Assembly (NCBI GenBank): GCA_943736015.1
Contig: OX031058.1
Coordinates: forward strand, 1,503,001-1,567,000
Direction: 5' to 3'
Length of the DNA: 64,000 bases
Source: Tridacna crocea
Lineage: Eukaryota; Mollusca; Bivalvia; Cardiida; Cardiidae
Shown here: positions 46,669 to 56,379 of the stretch, piece after piece
Numbering within the stretch: position 1 is the stretch's first letter
How the letters are laid out: each line of letters opens with the position of its first letter
Program-made: the position numbers and the translations under genes
Notes under the pieces: generated by a model
What the model was told of the DNA's origin: nothing
What the model saw: only the letters and a program-made list of their open reading frames with translations
Database searches by the model: none

Positions 46669-47915
46669 TGTTACGAGAGACCACTCCTTCCTGCATGGCA
46701 TACTCCCGATTTAAATACAATACCTGGCTACTGCGTCAGGGAGATATCTCTTTGGCTCAGTGGTTAGGGTATTGGCTTTGCGTCCGGGAGTTCGGAGTTC
46801 GAATCCCGCTCCGATCCTTATTTCTGCCATGCATTTATTCATTTGTTTCTTTGTTACGGACTTCGTTCGTAAGAATATAAAGAAAAGCATGCCCAATCCA
46901 GAAAGAGTAACACATAGACTTTGCAATTTGCAAAAGTATATCTGGGCAAACATTTTCACGTTTAACAGCATCAAACAATCTTAATTAGAAAATCGATTTA
47001 TCTAGAAAATACCAGTATTAATTACCATTTAAAAGTACGTTTCACGCATCTCCGGCGAAGCGAAACTATAAAACGGAGTTGGCGGGGTTTTTTTAGCACA
47101 GTATTTTCTATATATCATCTCTAATTACGTCTGCAACTTGAAACTTTACCTAAAAGGATCTTTTAACTGTGTTTTTCAATGAATTTAGAGAAAAGGAGTC
47201 CGAGCCATCCCATTTATTTCCTTTTTATCTACCTGCCATATGGTGTCACACGAACAGGCACTGGAAATAAACAGAACAGAACAGAACAAAAGTTTATTAT
47301 AGGACAAGTACACAGTTGTACATAGTCACAAAAAAGAATAATTTATAAACATGAAATAACACGAGATCTAGAGAGCATGACAGATGGTAAAAGGACCTAC
47401 ATTATACAATATATGTGTGTGGCACTTTCAGAAATTCAAAATATATGTTTAATATAATTTAAGCTTTGCTTGACAGTGCCACACATACATTTGTCTACTG
47501 AACAGTAGGTATACAGAAAAAAAGTTTTAAACAAAGTCAACAGACATAAATAGAAAGTACCTTGAACATGTAGGCATAGGTTTTTTTTTTTAAATACAAA
47601 TGGCATCTTTGATTAATCTCAGCAACAATAATAATAACATGTTACAATTTTAGAGCACGTATGTCGGGGAGGATGACTTATGCATGTAGTGCTTTCAGCA
47701 AAGCTATACAATATATTTCATATAATTCATTTTAGTTGAGAGCACCACACGTATGAGTTACTAACAAAACGAAGCAAAAAAAAAAAATGAATTAGATTGT
47801 AAGTTTGGGGTGTTTTTACGGATATCTAGGGCATTTTTCATGAATCTCGATAAGGTCAAAAGTTGTTTGCCATCATCGCTATTCATCAATTGATTAAATT
47901 TAAAAACTGAAGGCC

Positions 47916-48467
47916 TTACATAGTATTTTTTTCTAAATATTTTTTTCTTAATCTATCATAAGAAGGACAGATACAAATGAAATGAAACACGTCTTCAATA
48001 TCATTTGTGTTACAACACTGACAAATGCGTTCATTTCTTGGAATCTTATTTCTGCCATAGCGGCCTGTTTGAATTCTTAAAGAGTGTGAAGACAGTCTCA
48101 TTCTCGTTAAGTAAAATCTGTAATTATTTGGTAAAATGTCTAAGTATGGTTCATATCCGAAATGGTTTTTAAAGTGCTTATACTCTTCCAATGCAGCGCT
48201 AGATGCTATTGATCTATACCAGTCCTGTATAAAACAGTCGATAACTCTTTGTTTAAATACACGCGGAAACTTCTCTAAATATATGGGGTTCGGATTGTAA
48301 AAAACATGATTGAAACCATAATTGTCTAATAAATTTTTGACTCTGTGCACCCAATTCTTGTAGCCATGATTGCAATCTTCTAAATTTAATTTATAAACGT
48401 TACTTAAAATAATATTATTAGAAGAAACCACCTTACACCAATAATTAATTATCCTGTAGTAGCGCAT
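47916..48467 (-). pseudogene. LINE ORF2 C-terminal region
   Basis: Continuation of the LINE polyprotein after the reverse transcriptase. It ends with a zinc-knuckle-like ICQCCNTNDIEDVFHFICIC (C-x2-C...H...C), usual at the end of several LINE ORF2 proteins, preceded by RLSSHSLRIQTGRYGR. It is out of frame with 48,488-48,997, so one frameshift lies near 48,470-48,487. Confidence 0.7.
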
Positions 48468-48487
48468 TACATAAAGAGGGTACCGTG

Positions 48488-48997
48488 CTAATTCACCATA
48501 TACACTTGCGGAACAAGTACTGGAAGGATCCTTTTACAAAATCGTAAATGAACAAGCTCAATACCTTTTGCTTTGGAAAATCCCCACAGCTCGCACGCGT
48601 AACTTAAGATTGACCCAACAAAGGAATCAAATAATTGGCAGAGACTTTTTGGTTTGAGCGGGTATTTGTTATAATTTTTTAAAAGAACATTAACAGCTTT
48701 TAATCCTTTACCAACTAGATATTCATTGTTACCCGAAAATGAACCGTTAAACGATAGAACTGTACCTAAATAATTAAACTGGTCCACGATATCTAAAACA
48801 TTGCCGTCGTAGAACCACTTTTCGGTATCGTGTATGTGACCCCTTTTTCTTATGACCATGATCTTTGTTTTGGTAGAGTTGACTTCAAGTCCCCACAAAT
48901 TGCAATAATCAAGTAAGGAATCGAGAGAATTTTGTAGATCACGTGGACTTTCGCCAAATAATATCATGTCATCAGCAAATAGGAGCAACATTATATA
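48488..48997 (-). pseudogene. LINE reverse transcriptase, catalytic FADD segment
   Basis: LLLFADDMILFGESPRDLQN carries the catalytic FADD motif. WGLEVNSTKTKIMVIRKRG and the FNYLGTVLSFNGSF thumb motifs follow. The sequence up to about position 49,009 beyond the junction belongs to the inserted element, not to the protein. The upstream part of the palm domain is at 59,971-60,187 and 63,392-64,000. Confidence 0.8.
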
Positions 48998-49000
48998 GAG

Positions 49001-49161
49001 GATAATCAACTGGTTATTTTTGATATGAAAAATATCTCACGAGGATGCGTCGTAAGGCGTTGAAAAAACGAGTGCGAAGCACGAGTAGCACTCGTTTTTT
49101 CAACGCCTTACGACGCATCCTCGTGAGATATTTTTCATATCAAAAATAACCAGTTGATTAT
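49001..49161. repeat. 75 bp-arm palindrome at the left end of the foldback element
   Basis: Bases 49,001-49,075 pair with 49,088-49,161 with one or two discrepancies and a 12-base loop. The outer word is GATAATCAACTGGTTATTTT. A diverged relative is at 59,611-59,800. Confidence 0.9.
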
Positions 49162-50147
49162 TCTATTTATTATATACCTTATTAACATTATCATTTTTAT
49201 TTTTTCGTTCGAAAGTCGAAATCAATACTTTGGACAGAGAGAAGAAATCGAGGACATAGTGCGGATAAATACATAATTTAAAAGAACAAAACGAGACTTC
49301 ACAAAACAAAAGAAGTCGCCATTTTTTTTTTTTTTCAGTTGAAGCGGATAAGTTGTGCTTTTTCTTTTTGTGTATTCCGTGCCATAAATACGTAATGGAT
49401 ATGTGGATTTATTTAAAAGTGAATATTTTGAGATTCTCATCACTGCAGGTAGCTTTGTATGCAATGACATTCGGTGTGAATCGTGATTTCATCGTGGAAA
49501 TGACTTGACCAGTGGCAATTTCAATCAGCTGATTTGGAAGATTCCGGGAGGGGGAAACGGACAGTTTCAGTGGTCAAGATGAAGCACAATTTTGTAAAAA
49601 TAGGAATAGCAATTTCTTTAACTTTACCACTGATTTGGTTAAAGTAAAACGACAGTAAATAAATGCTTTAACTTTTAATTATCCGTTTCAGTTAACATGG
49701 AACATGTATGCGTCTCATTCTAAAAATAGCACATTAACATGTGTAGAGCGACAGTTCAAGGACGGTTTTAGCAGAGTGCACATTGTTCATCTATTCGATA
49801 CATGTGTTTTGTGATCATGGGTGAAATTATTATGTAACTAGTAAGTGCTTTAGTTTACGGAATATACTTCAAGTTCAATTTGGATTTATTCACTGTCGGA
49901 GGATGACGACTCAAGAGGTAAGATTCTTCTGTACTTTTTTTTGAGCTTTCGCTTTTACTAAAAGTTTTAGGACACATGAAAGGACAAAGAATGGAAGGAA
50001 AGGAAAAGCTCAAAGGAAAACAGTCTTTTGCAGATTTTAAAACATTTAGTTGTATATACATTGGTAAACGATGCATGTTTTAAAACCTGTGCATCGATTA
50101 CTGGGGAAATATAACTATTTGTTGAGCCATCAGACTTCGGATCGGAT

Positions 50148-50368
50148 TAAAGTGTGCCGAGTTATTATTTTGGGGCGTTACCTGTCCTTTAGTGGTGTAA
50201 ATACTTGCGAAGGTGCTAACTTCAGTATTTCTTTAGCTTCTGACTTCGTGGACGTCCACACAGTAGATTGTCAGGTGAGAGAGTGAACAAAGAGAAATAC
50301 TGGTTCCCTATTTTAATTTTACCCGCCACTCTGGTTTTCCAGTGACACTGGTACCCAGCGTCACTACA
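50148..50368 (-). repeat. Gypsy 3' LTR
   Basis: 221 bp. Read on the minus strand it starts TGTAGTGACGCTGG and ends at GGCACACTTTA. The purine tract GGAGAAAGTCGGGGGGAG (50,369-50,386) abuts its inner side. Confidence 0.85.
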
Positions 50369-50839
50369 CTCCCCCCGACTTTCTCCAAGAAGGCTTCGGC
50401 GGTAGCTGACGGAATCCATATTTGGGGGGTTACTCCCAAAGTGGAGTGGAAACCTTTCCCTAGGTCACAACTCAAATACCCGGGGCTAGAAGCCGCTGAA
50501 ATTTGCCCCTTAAGTGGGCTAGAAGCCGCACGAGAACTTTAAAGCTAGAAGCGTTTGGGTTAGTAGGCTAGAAGCCGCACAAGACCCTTAAAGCTAGCAG
50601 CTTTTGAATAAGTGGGCTAGAAGCCGCACAAACACTGGAAAACAACAACCTAGACTGAAACTAGTAAAAGAGAAAGGAGCTAGAAGCTCTTTTTCACTGG
50701 GCTAGAAGCCGCAGAGAAAATCTGGTCAATCTCCCTAGTTTCCTTGGCGTATCATACGACAACACACTAACTTATCCTGGGTTACAGACCAGTACTTTAG
50801 TAAGTATAGGAGAGAATTCCTCCACCAGAATGCAACTGG

Positions 50840-51151
50840 CTAAAAGCCAAACTGAGAAGACAGCATCCGGCCCAGCCACAGGGAGACAATAATAGCCTCG
50901 TATTGCAGCCGGTCTTCCCGCCACCACTCCAAGGCCTCAACCTGATCTAGACTAAAAGCCCTGATCGTGTTGGTGAAGCCTAAGAAGGAATTGGGAAACT
51001 CCTTCAGCCATCCATCTACCACACACTGGTTTCCGGTGAAGCAGTGTGGATGGATCCTTTGGCGAGGCCTAACATACCTCCGCGTAAAACGCAGAAGTTT
51101 GAGAAAAGCCTCAATTCCGCAGTCCTCATCCACTTTTGTGCAATGCAACAC
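50840..51151 (-). CDS. Possible small accessory ORF in the gypsy 3' region
   Basis: A 103-codon frame between pol and the 3' LTR, without an ATG at its start, encodes a protein-like sequence (KVDEDCGIEAFLKLLRFTRR, later FSLDQVEALEWWREDRLQYE). No signal peptide or fusion motif suggests an envelope. It could be an accessory protein reached by splicing, or chance in a long untranslated region. Confidence 0.25.
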   Translation of the reverse strand: MLHCTKVDEDCGIEAFLKLLRFTRRYVRPRQRIHPHCFTGNQCVVDGWLKEFPNSFLGFTNTIRAFSLDQVEALEWWREDRLQYEAIIVSLWLGRMLSSQFGF

Positions 51152-51684
51152 CTGAACTTGCCACTTTCAGCAAGGGCATAACTCTCTCCAGCAACACTAG
51201 TCAACCGTACGTGAGGACGTCCTAGTCAACCCGTGCTACTGAGTGCGTCGCAGCTACACCAAGTCAGCGGGCTCTTAGGGGAGCTAGAAGCCCCAGCCAT
51301 AGAGGCCGACTTACTTGCAAACACCTGAAGTTTGCGGGCTCTTCGGGGAGCTAGAAGCCCCAGCCTTAGAGGCCGACTTATAACTTCTGTTTTATTAGCT
51401 TGTTTTCTTCTTACCTCCCCCCCTCCCCCTTTTTGGAGCCGCCTCTCCGGGGGCCCTCCCCGGGCTGGAGACAGTGGGACTAAACCCGACTGGAGTGAAA
51501 GGTAAAAAGTTCCGACGGAGCGGGCTAATCTTTTGGCAAGGCCTTGACCTGGCTGAAGGATAGGCTAGAAGCCACATCCTTGGATACACCTACACAGAAA
51601 GACAGGCTAGAAGCCGCATCTTCCTATCCTGTAGGTTACCCTGGAGTCGGAGATAATTTGCTGATGTTTTATACTGACAAATAA

Positions 51685-54600
51685 TCAGTATGCTACATCC
51701 ACAGTTCCTCCACTCTTGCAGGCCTTACACTTATATTTGTCAATAGTCAATGCATCTGAAACACTGATATTGACGCATGAACCATGGAACCACTCATCAC
51801 AATAGTCACACTGTATCATGAAGCGACCATTCCAGGGCTGGCGACACAAGCAATACTTGGTGCTTTCCTCACTGTCAGGAATGATTGCTGAATCCTGAGG
51901 TGGGGATTTGTGCTTTGTGATCCAATTTGGGAGAGTCCTATCCCTACAGGGCATTAGCCTGTCATGGTTCACTACGAACACAGACTTATGGAGCTTCACA
52001 CGGTATACGTATGAAGACAGTTTCTTTATTATTATGGCTGGTCCCTTCCAAGGAGATGACAGTTTTCTGGACTGTCCCTTACTAACTGCTGTATCTAATA
52101 GATACACAACATCTCCTTCTGCGTATGGCCGTAAAAGAATTTTTAGATCATAATTCTTTTTCATGCGCTTCAGCGAAGTTTTCAGATTCTGGCGAGCGGT
52201 GTCATGAGCCGATTGCATGTTTTTAACCAGGTCATTGACATACTCGCCATAATCCACAGACTGACTTTTGGGACAAGGGAACATCAAATTTGCTGGTGTA
52301 TTGACCTCCCGTCCCAACATCAATCTATTCGGGGTAAAACCCGTACTTCTGTTGACTGAAGCCCTTATTGCCAAAGCTATTTGCTGGAGGTACTTGTCCC
52401 ATTGATCCTGTTTTTTACCTAAAAAGCATCGGACAGCATCCATTAAAGTACGATTAAATCGTTCTACCTGTCCGTTGGCTGCAGGTCGATAAGGAGTGGT
52501 TCTAGCCTTATGGATCTGCAAAGCTTTGCATAAAGCTTCAAAAAGTTTTCCGTCAAAGTTCCTGCCTTGATCGGAGAAAATCTGTAGTGGTAGACCAAAA
52601 CGCGAAAAAAAGTTATCAATGGCCGCCTGAGCCGTTTCCTCCGCGCGCTGAGAAGGCAAAGGGACACATTCAACCCATTTCGTAAACTGGTCCACCATCA
52701 TTAGGCAGTGAACATTACCAAGCTTTGTTTTAGGTAAAGGACCAATAAAATCTATATGTACCCGCTCCATAGGTACCCCAGCTTGAAATTCTGTTAATGG
52801 GACCTTTCCATAAGCCTTGTTCTTTTTGCTCTGGTTACAGACATTGCAAGATAGCACATAGGACTCCACATCCTTTGACATACGAAACCAGAAAAACTTT
52901 TCTTTGAGTTTTGCCTTTGTCCTAGCGACACCCTGATGCCCCGCTGAGGGTATATCATGGTGCAAGGACAAGACAGACTCTTTAAGACTTTCGGGGACGA
53001 CTAGAAGCCAGTCACCCATGTCTTCATCTGGTTTTTGTCTGTATAAGACACCATCTATAAGTTTGAACAACTCTTTATCCAGCCAGTAACTTTTTGCCCC
53101 AACGCTGGCAATAAACAAATCTTTTTCAGCTGGTTCTTCCTTTTTCTCGATCCAAGCTAGAAGCATGGCGAGATTTTTGTCTTTATGTTGCTCGTCTCGC
53201 AGTTCACCGAGTGAATAGCCCCAGCACGTTCTTGTGGTGGTCCTGGTAGCCAAATCACTCAGGGAGACGGTGCAACACCCTATTTTGCTCAAACTTCTTT
53301 CCTTACGGAAAGTTATGTCAAAGTGTGCTTCTGTACTACCTAACCCGTCAATGTCTCCAGAACCAATGACGTCTAGAAGACGGTCATTGCCTGTAAATAT
53401 GACTGCGTCTAGAAGACGGCGGTCTTTACAGGGAGCGTCGTCTGTCGGCTGGTCTAGAAGACCCGAGCCTAGACTGCTCTTTATGCCTGGATGCTGCCCT
53501 GAATGGTCTAGAAGACCCGATTCAGTCTGCAGCTCTTTAGCAGTACAAGATCTTTCTAAAAAAATCTGGCGGACTCCCACTGACCTGGCCTCGCCCCTTC
53601 TTGCACCTACCATTTTTCGGTTAACCTCTGTCGGAGGTGCCTTCCCTTCCTGCACGACCAGACTAACAGCCTCGTCCACCTCGTCAGTGAACTTAGCCCA
53701 CTGGGTATGCGCCCTCGTGCAGTAATGGCATCCTCCGCATGGTAGGTCCGCAAGCTTGATGCCAGAAATGTACTTTAAGCATGGACTTAAAGGATCTGGG
53801 ATCCCTGAAAGTGCATCCGCATTTCCATGCTTTGATCCTTCTCGATGTTTGACCACCATGTGGTATTGAGAAAGTTCCTCAATCCATCGAGCTAGCTGGC
53901 CCTGTGGTTCTTTGAACCTTAATAACCAGGTAAAACTGGAGTGGTCTGTCCTTACTGTAAAGATCTTACCAAGCAGATAGAACCTAAACTGTCTAGTAAA
54001 CCTCACAATGGCCAACAACTCCCTCCGGGTGGTGCAATAATTCTGTTGCTCAGGAGTCAGAGAAAAACTGCTAAAAGCAATCACCTTCTCAACCCCATTC
54101 TGCAACTGAATCAACTCAGCGCCTATGGCAAACTGAGATGCATCCACATCCAAAATGAAGGTATCATTGACGTTCGGTAAAGCTAGAACAGGTGGACTTG
54201 TAAGTACTGCTTTTAACTTTTCAAAAGCACCCTGATGCTCTTCACCCCATGTAAAGGGTTTTCCCCCTGCCAGTTTGTACAGAGGACGAGCGATCTCTGC
54301 AAAATCTTTTACGAACATTTTATGGTAATTAGCTAACCCCAGAAACCGTTCGACATCTTTAGAATTTTTGGGCGTTGGCCAATTTCTAACAGTTTCTGTA
54401 TCCTTCTCTGTCATGGATAAAGAGTTTCCACTTACAGATCTGCCCAGAAACTCCACTTCATTTTGAAAGAAGAGGCATTTCTTAGGCTTCAGCTTCATAC
54501 CATGTGTTCTGAATCTATCCAGGACTTGACATAGATTTTGCAAGTGCTCTTCAAAAGTTTTTCCCATTACAAGAATGTCATCTAAAAAGGCAAGCACAAT

Positions 54601-55641
54601 CTTCCAGGTCAGCCCCTTCAGTATGAAGTTGACAACCCGGGAGAACGTGGCGGGTGCATTGGTCAGACCAAAACCCATCTTTAAGTGTTCAAAGAGTCCG
54701 AACTTGGTAAGAAAAGCTGTTTCCTTACGATCTTCCTCCTTGACCTTAACTTGCCAATAAGCAGAATTTGCATCTAGTTTAGAAAACCAGATGTTTCCTG
54801 CCAGCGTGTCAAGACAATCTTCAACTAGTGGTAATGGGAATGTGTCTTTCACTGTGACGTCATTCAAAGCTCCGTAGTCTATGCACCACCGAACTGAGCC
54901 ATCTCTTTTCCTGATTAAAACAGGAGAAGAAGCCCATTCAGACACAGATTCCTGAATGACGCCTGCATCCAACATTTTCTTCAGGTGAGCTTCTTCCTCA
55001 TCAACAAAACACGCAGGTGTTCTACGCATTCTTTGTTTGATAGGCTTAGCGTCACCTGTATCAATTGCATGCTCTATAGCTGTGAATTGACCAAGGTCAA
55101 ACTCACTTTGAGCAAAGACATCGGCATAGCTACGTAGAACGCCAGCTACTTTCGATTCCTGCTCTGCATTAAGGTGCGTTCTGGATGCCTCAAACACACC
55201 TTGCAAATGCAATGGTAATTCCACAGCTATATTACTCTCACCTTTGTGGCTAGAAGCCACAAGATTCACTGATCCGTGACCCTGGGGTTTTCTCGTTGAG
55301 CTAGAAGCCGCAAAGGGCCTAAACCCCTTACTGAATACAGTTGGGCTAGAAGCCGCAACTGACTTTGACATATGGCGTAAATTAGTTGGGCTAGAAGCCG
55401 CAGCAGACCTTATTCCATGATTATGTATTGTTGGGCTAGAAGCCGCAACACTACTAGACCCTGATATGGAAGATTGGCTAGAAGCCATTCTTTCATCTGC
55501 ACTGTGCATGTCCCCTAAAACAGTGTCAATTTCGTGTGCATTCGCAATAATTTCATTCTTTTTCAATGTTTTGAAATTATCGGTGGGGTTAACCAGACAG
55601 ATGATCGGTCTATCACCGGCAGATCTGACAATGCAAGGCAT
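51685..55641 (-). CDS. pol: Gypsy Pol: reverse transcriptase, RNase H, integrase, PHD finger
   Basis: The longest open frame, 1,318 codons from its first ATG; the frame itself opens at 55,695 after a UAG. Residues 50-135 are a serine/alanine-rich linker with repeated AASSP. The reverse transcriptase spans about 200-420, with WFSKLDANSAYWQV and the catalytic FLDD at 352-355. RNase H spans about 490-615 (ILDVDAS, RREL, TDHSS). The linker at 640-800 contains repeated LLD words written by the hairpin family. Integrase has an HHCC-type zinc region (GHQG, SCNVC) and a D964, D1024, E1060 triad, then a GPY/F-like region. Residues about 1,261-1,318 form a C4HC3 PHD finger (YCLCRQPWNGRFMIQCDYC, EWFHGSC, KCKAC). 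All catalytic motifs are intact. Confidence 0.93.
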   Translation of the reverse strand: MPCIVRSAGDRPIICLVNPTDNFKTLKKNEIIANAHEIDTVLGDMHSADERMASSQSSISGSSSVAASSPTIHNHGIRSAAASSPTNLRHMSKSVAASSPTVFSKGFRPFAASSSTRKPQGHGSVNLVASSHKGESNIAVELPLHLQGVFEASRTHLNAEQESKVAGVLRSYADVFAQSEFDLGQFTAIEHAIDTGDAKPIKQRMRRTPACFVDEEEAHLKKMLDAGVIQESVSEWASSPVLIRKRDGSVRWCIDYGALNDVTVKDTFPLPLVEDCLDTLAGNIWFSKLDANSAYWQVKVKEEDRKETAFLTKFGLFEHLKMGFGLTNAPATFSRVVNFILKGLTWKIVLAFLDDILVMGKTFEEHLQNLCQVLDRFRTHGMKLKPKKCLFFQNEVEFLGRSVSGNSLSMTEKDTETVRNWPTPKNSKDVERFLGLANYHKMFVKDFAEIARPLYKLAGGKPFTWGEEHQGAFEKLKAVLTSPPVLALPNVNDTFILDVDASQFAIGAELIQLQNGVEKVIAFSSFSLTPEQQNYCTTRRELLAIVRFTRQFRFYLLGKIFTVRTDHSSFTWLLRFKEPQGQLARWIEELSQYHMVVKHREGSKHGNADALSGIPDPLSPCLKYISGIKLADLPCGGCHYCTRAHTQWAKFTDEVDEAVSLVVQEGKAPPTEVNRKMVGARRGEARSVGVRQIFLERSCTAKELQTESGLLDHSGQHPGIKSSLGSGLLDQPTDDAPCKDRRLLDAVIFTGNDRLLDVIGSGDIDGLGSTEAHFDITFRKERSLSKIGCCTVSLSDLATRTTTRTCWGYSLGELRDEQHKDKNLAMLLAWIEKKEEPAEKDLFIASVGAKSYWLDKELFKLIDGVLYRQKPDEDMGDWLLVVPESLKESVLSLHHDIPSAGHQGVARTKAKLKEKFFWFRMSKDVESYVLSCNVCNQSKKNKAYGKVPLTEFQAGVPMERVHIDFIGPLPKTKLGNVHCLMMVDQFTKWVECVPLPSQRAEETAQAAIDNFFSRFGLPLQIFSDQGRNFDGKLFEALCKALQIHKARTTPYRPAANGQVERFNRTLMDAVRCFLGKKQDQWDKYLQQIALAIRASVNRSTGFTPNRLMLGREVNTPANLMFPCPKSQSVDYGEYVNDLVKNMQSAHDTARQNLKTSLKRMKKNYDLKILLRPYAEGDVVYLLDTAVSKGQSRKLSSPWKGPAIIIKKLSSYVYRVKLHKSVFVVNHDRLMPCRDRTLPNWITKHKSPPQDSAIIPDSEESTKYCLCRQPWNGRFMIQCDYCDEWFHGSCVNISVSDALTIDKYKCKACKSGGTVDVAY

Positions 55642-55695
55642 AAGTACCTTTCTTTGGTGTATCAGATCACCAGGTTCTAGATAATAATCACCCAG

Positions 55696-56379
55696 CTAGT
55701 CGTCCAATTTACATGCAACACGAACGACAGAATTGGGAGGGACCACCACCCTTTTTGTCAAAGACACCCTAGCCACAACAGGTTTTTTATCCTGCAAATG
55801 TGTCGTGACAGGGACGCTTTCTCCATTCACCACAAGGGTGTCAGACTTCATATCATGTAAGACACCCAAATGGTGCATGATGTCATGGCCCAACAACATG
55901 TCGTCTGAAATAGGGGCGACATAAAGTCTTTCCCTTATTATCTGGGAGCCAAGACATATCTGCACAGGTTTAACTATGAAACCTGGTAAAATGTTGTCCC
56001 TATCCGCCATCTGCATCACGATATCCTTGATCTTTTTTGGTTTTTGTTTCAAGGTATCGTAAACCTGCTTGGAGAGAATAGAAATTTCTGCTCCCGAGTC
56101 AATCCTAGCCTGAATATCTCTCCCCCCGACTTTCAAATTGATGAAAGAAGAGCCTGCACAAACAATGTGAACCTTAACTGGCTCATCCTTAAAGGTAGGA
56201 GGATTAGGATCAACAATGGTTGCAGTATTACTACTCCCTTTAGTCTGGTTAGAAACCGAGACTGACTCAGAAGTCAGGTTAGAAACCGTGACCTTCGACT
56301 GAGTTTGACCACTTTTAAATATTTCTTTGACAGAGGACGGAGGGGCGTGGTCCTTGACCTCAGTCCTTACCCGTTTAAA
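55696..56379 (-). CDS. Gypsy protease segment, reached by -1 frameshift
   Basis: This frame has no ATG of its own near its start and begins at the slippery site (56,373-56,379). A linker of about 75 codons with two VSN words written by hairpins leads to an aspartic protease: ARIDSGAEISIL holds the DSG catalytic triad and LLGHDIMHHLG is the downstream flap-side motif. It ends at UAG (55,696-55,698), after which the same frame continues into reverse transcriptase. The stop may be a disabling mutation or a readthrough signal; GAC-UAG-CUG resembles the permissive UAG-C contexts only partly. Confidence 0.85.
   Translation of the reverse strand, partial: FKRVRTEVKDHAPPSSVKEIFKSGQTQSKVTVSNLTSESVSVSNQTKGSSNTATIVDPNPPTFKDEPVKVHIVCAGSSFINLKVGGRDIQARIDSGAEISILSKQVYDTLKQKPKKIKDIVMQMADRDNILPGFIVKPVQICLGSQIIRERLYVAPISDDMLLGHDIMHHLGVLHDMKSDTLVVNGESVPVTTHLQDKKPVVARVSLTKRVVVPPNSVVRVACKLDD
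56307..56379 (-). promoter_or_regulatory. Programmed -1 frameshift site with predicted pseudoknot
   Basis: In the gag frame the codons are AAT-TTA-AAC-GGG-TAA, so U-UUA-AAC is the slippery heptamer (56,379-56,373) and gag stops one codon later. Protease lies exactly in the -1 frame. After a 6-base spacer, GGACTGAGG (56,366-56,358) pairs with CCTCCGTCC (56,343-56,335), 8 of 9. GACCAC in the loop (56,352-56,347) is fully complementary to downstream GTGGTC (56,312-56,307), giving an H-type pseudoknot. Heptamer, spacing and knot all match known -1 sites. Confidence 0.85.

Larger units (their letters stand above)
46347..46874 (+). mobile_element. Miniature LTR element (TRIM) with tRNA-like LTRs, copy 2
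   Basis: Two LTRs of 206 bp (46,347-46,552 and 46,669-46,874), identical as read, flank 116 bp. The ends are TGTTACGAGA and TTCGTAAGA, so the termini are TG...GA rather than TG...CA. ATAT flanks both sides (46,343-46,346 and 46,875-46,878). The proline-tRNA primer site abuts the first LTR and a purine tract abuts the second. It is about 97% identical to the copy at 39.3 kb by eye. With no gene of its own it must use another element's proteins; the gypsy element in this window has different LTRs and primer site. Confidence 0.9.
47268..48997 (-). mobile_element. LINE, 3' segment (piece 3 of 3)
   Basis: The 3' end of a minus-strand LINE. Its tail is the AACAG/AGAAC simple repeat at 47,271-47,293 with about 600 bases of 3' UTR before the coding part. 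The 5' boundary at 48,997 is not a natural end: the reading frame continues at 59,971 after an inserted element. ATA at 48,995-48,997 is repeated at 59,971-59,973. Confidence 0.8.

Noticed and set aside
53234-53725. 163-codon plus-strand frame
   Set aside because: Antisense shadow of the gypsy pol frame, made open by the hairpin words.
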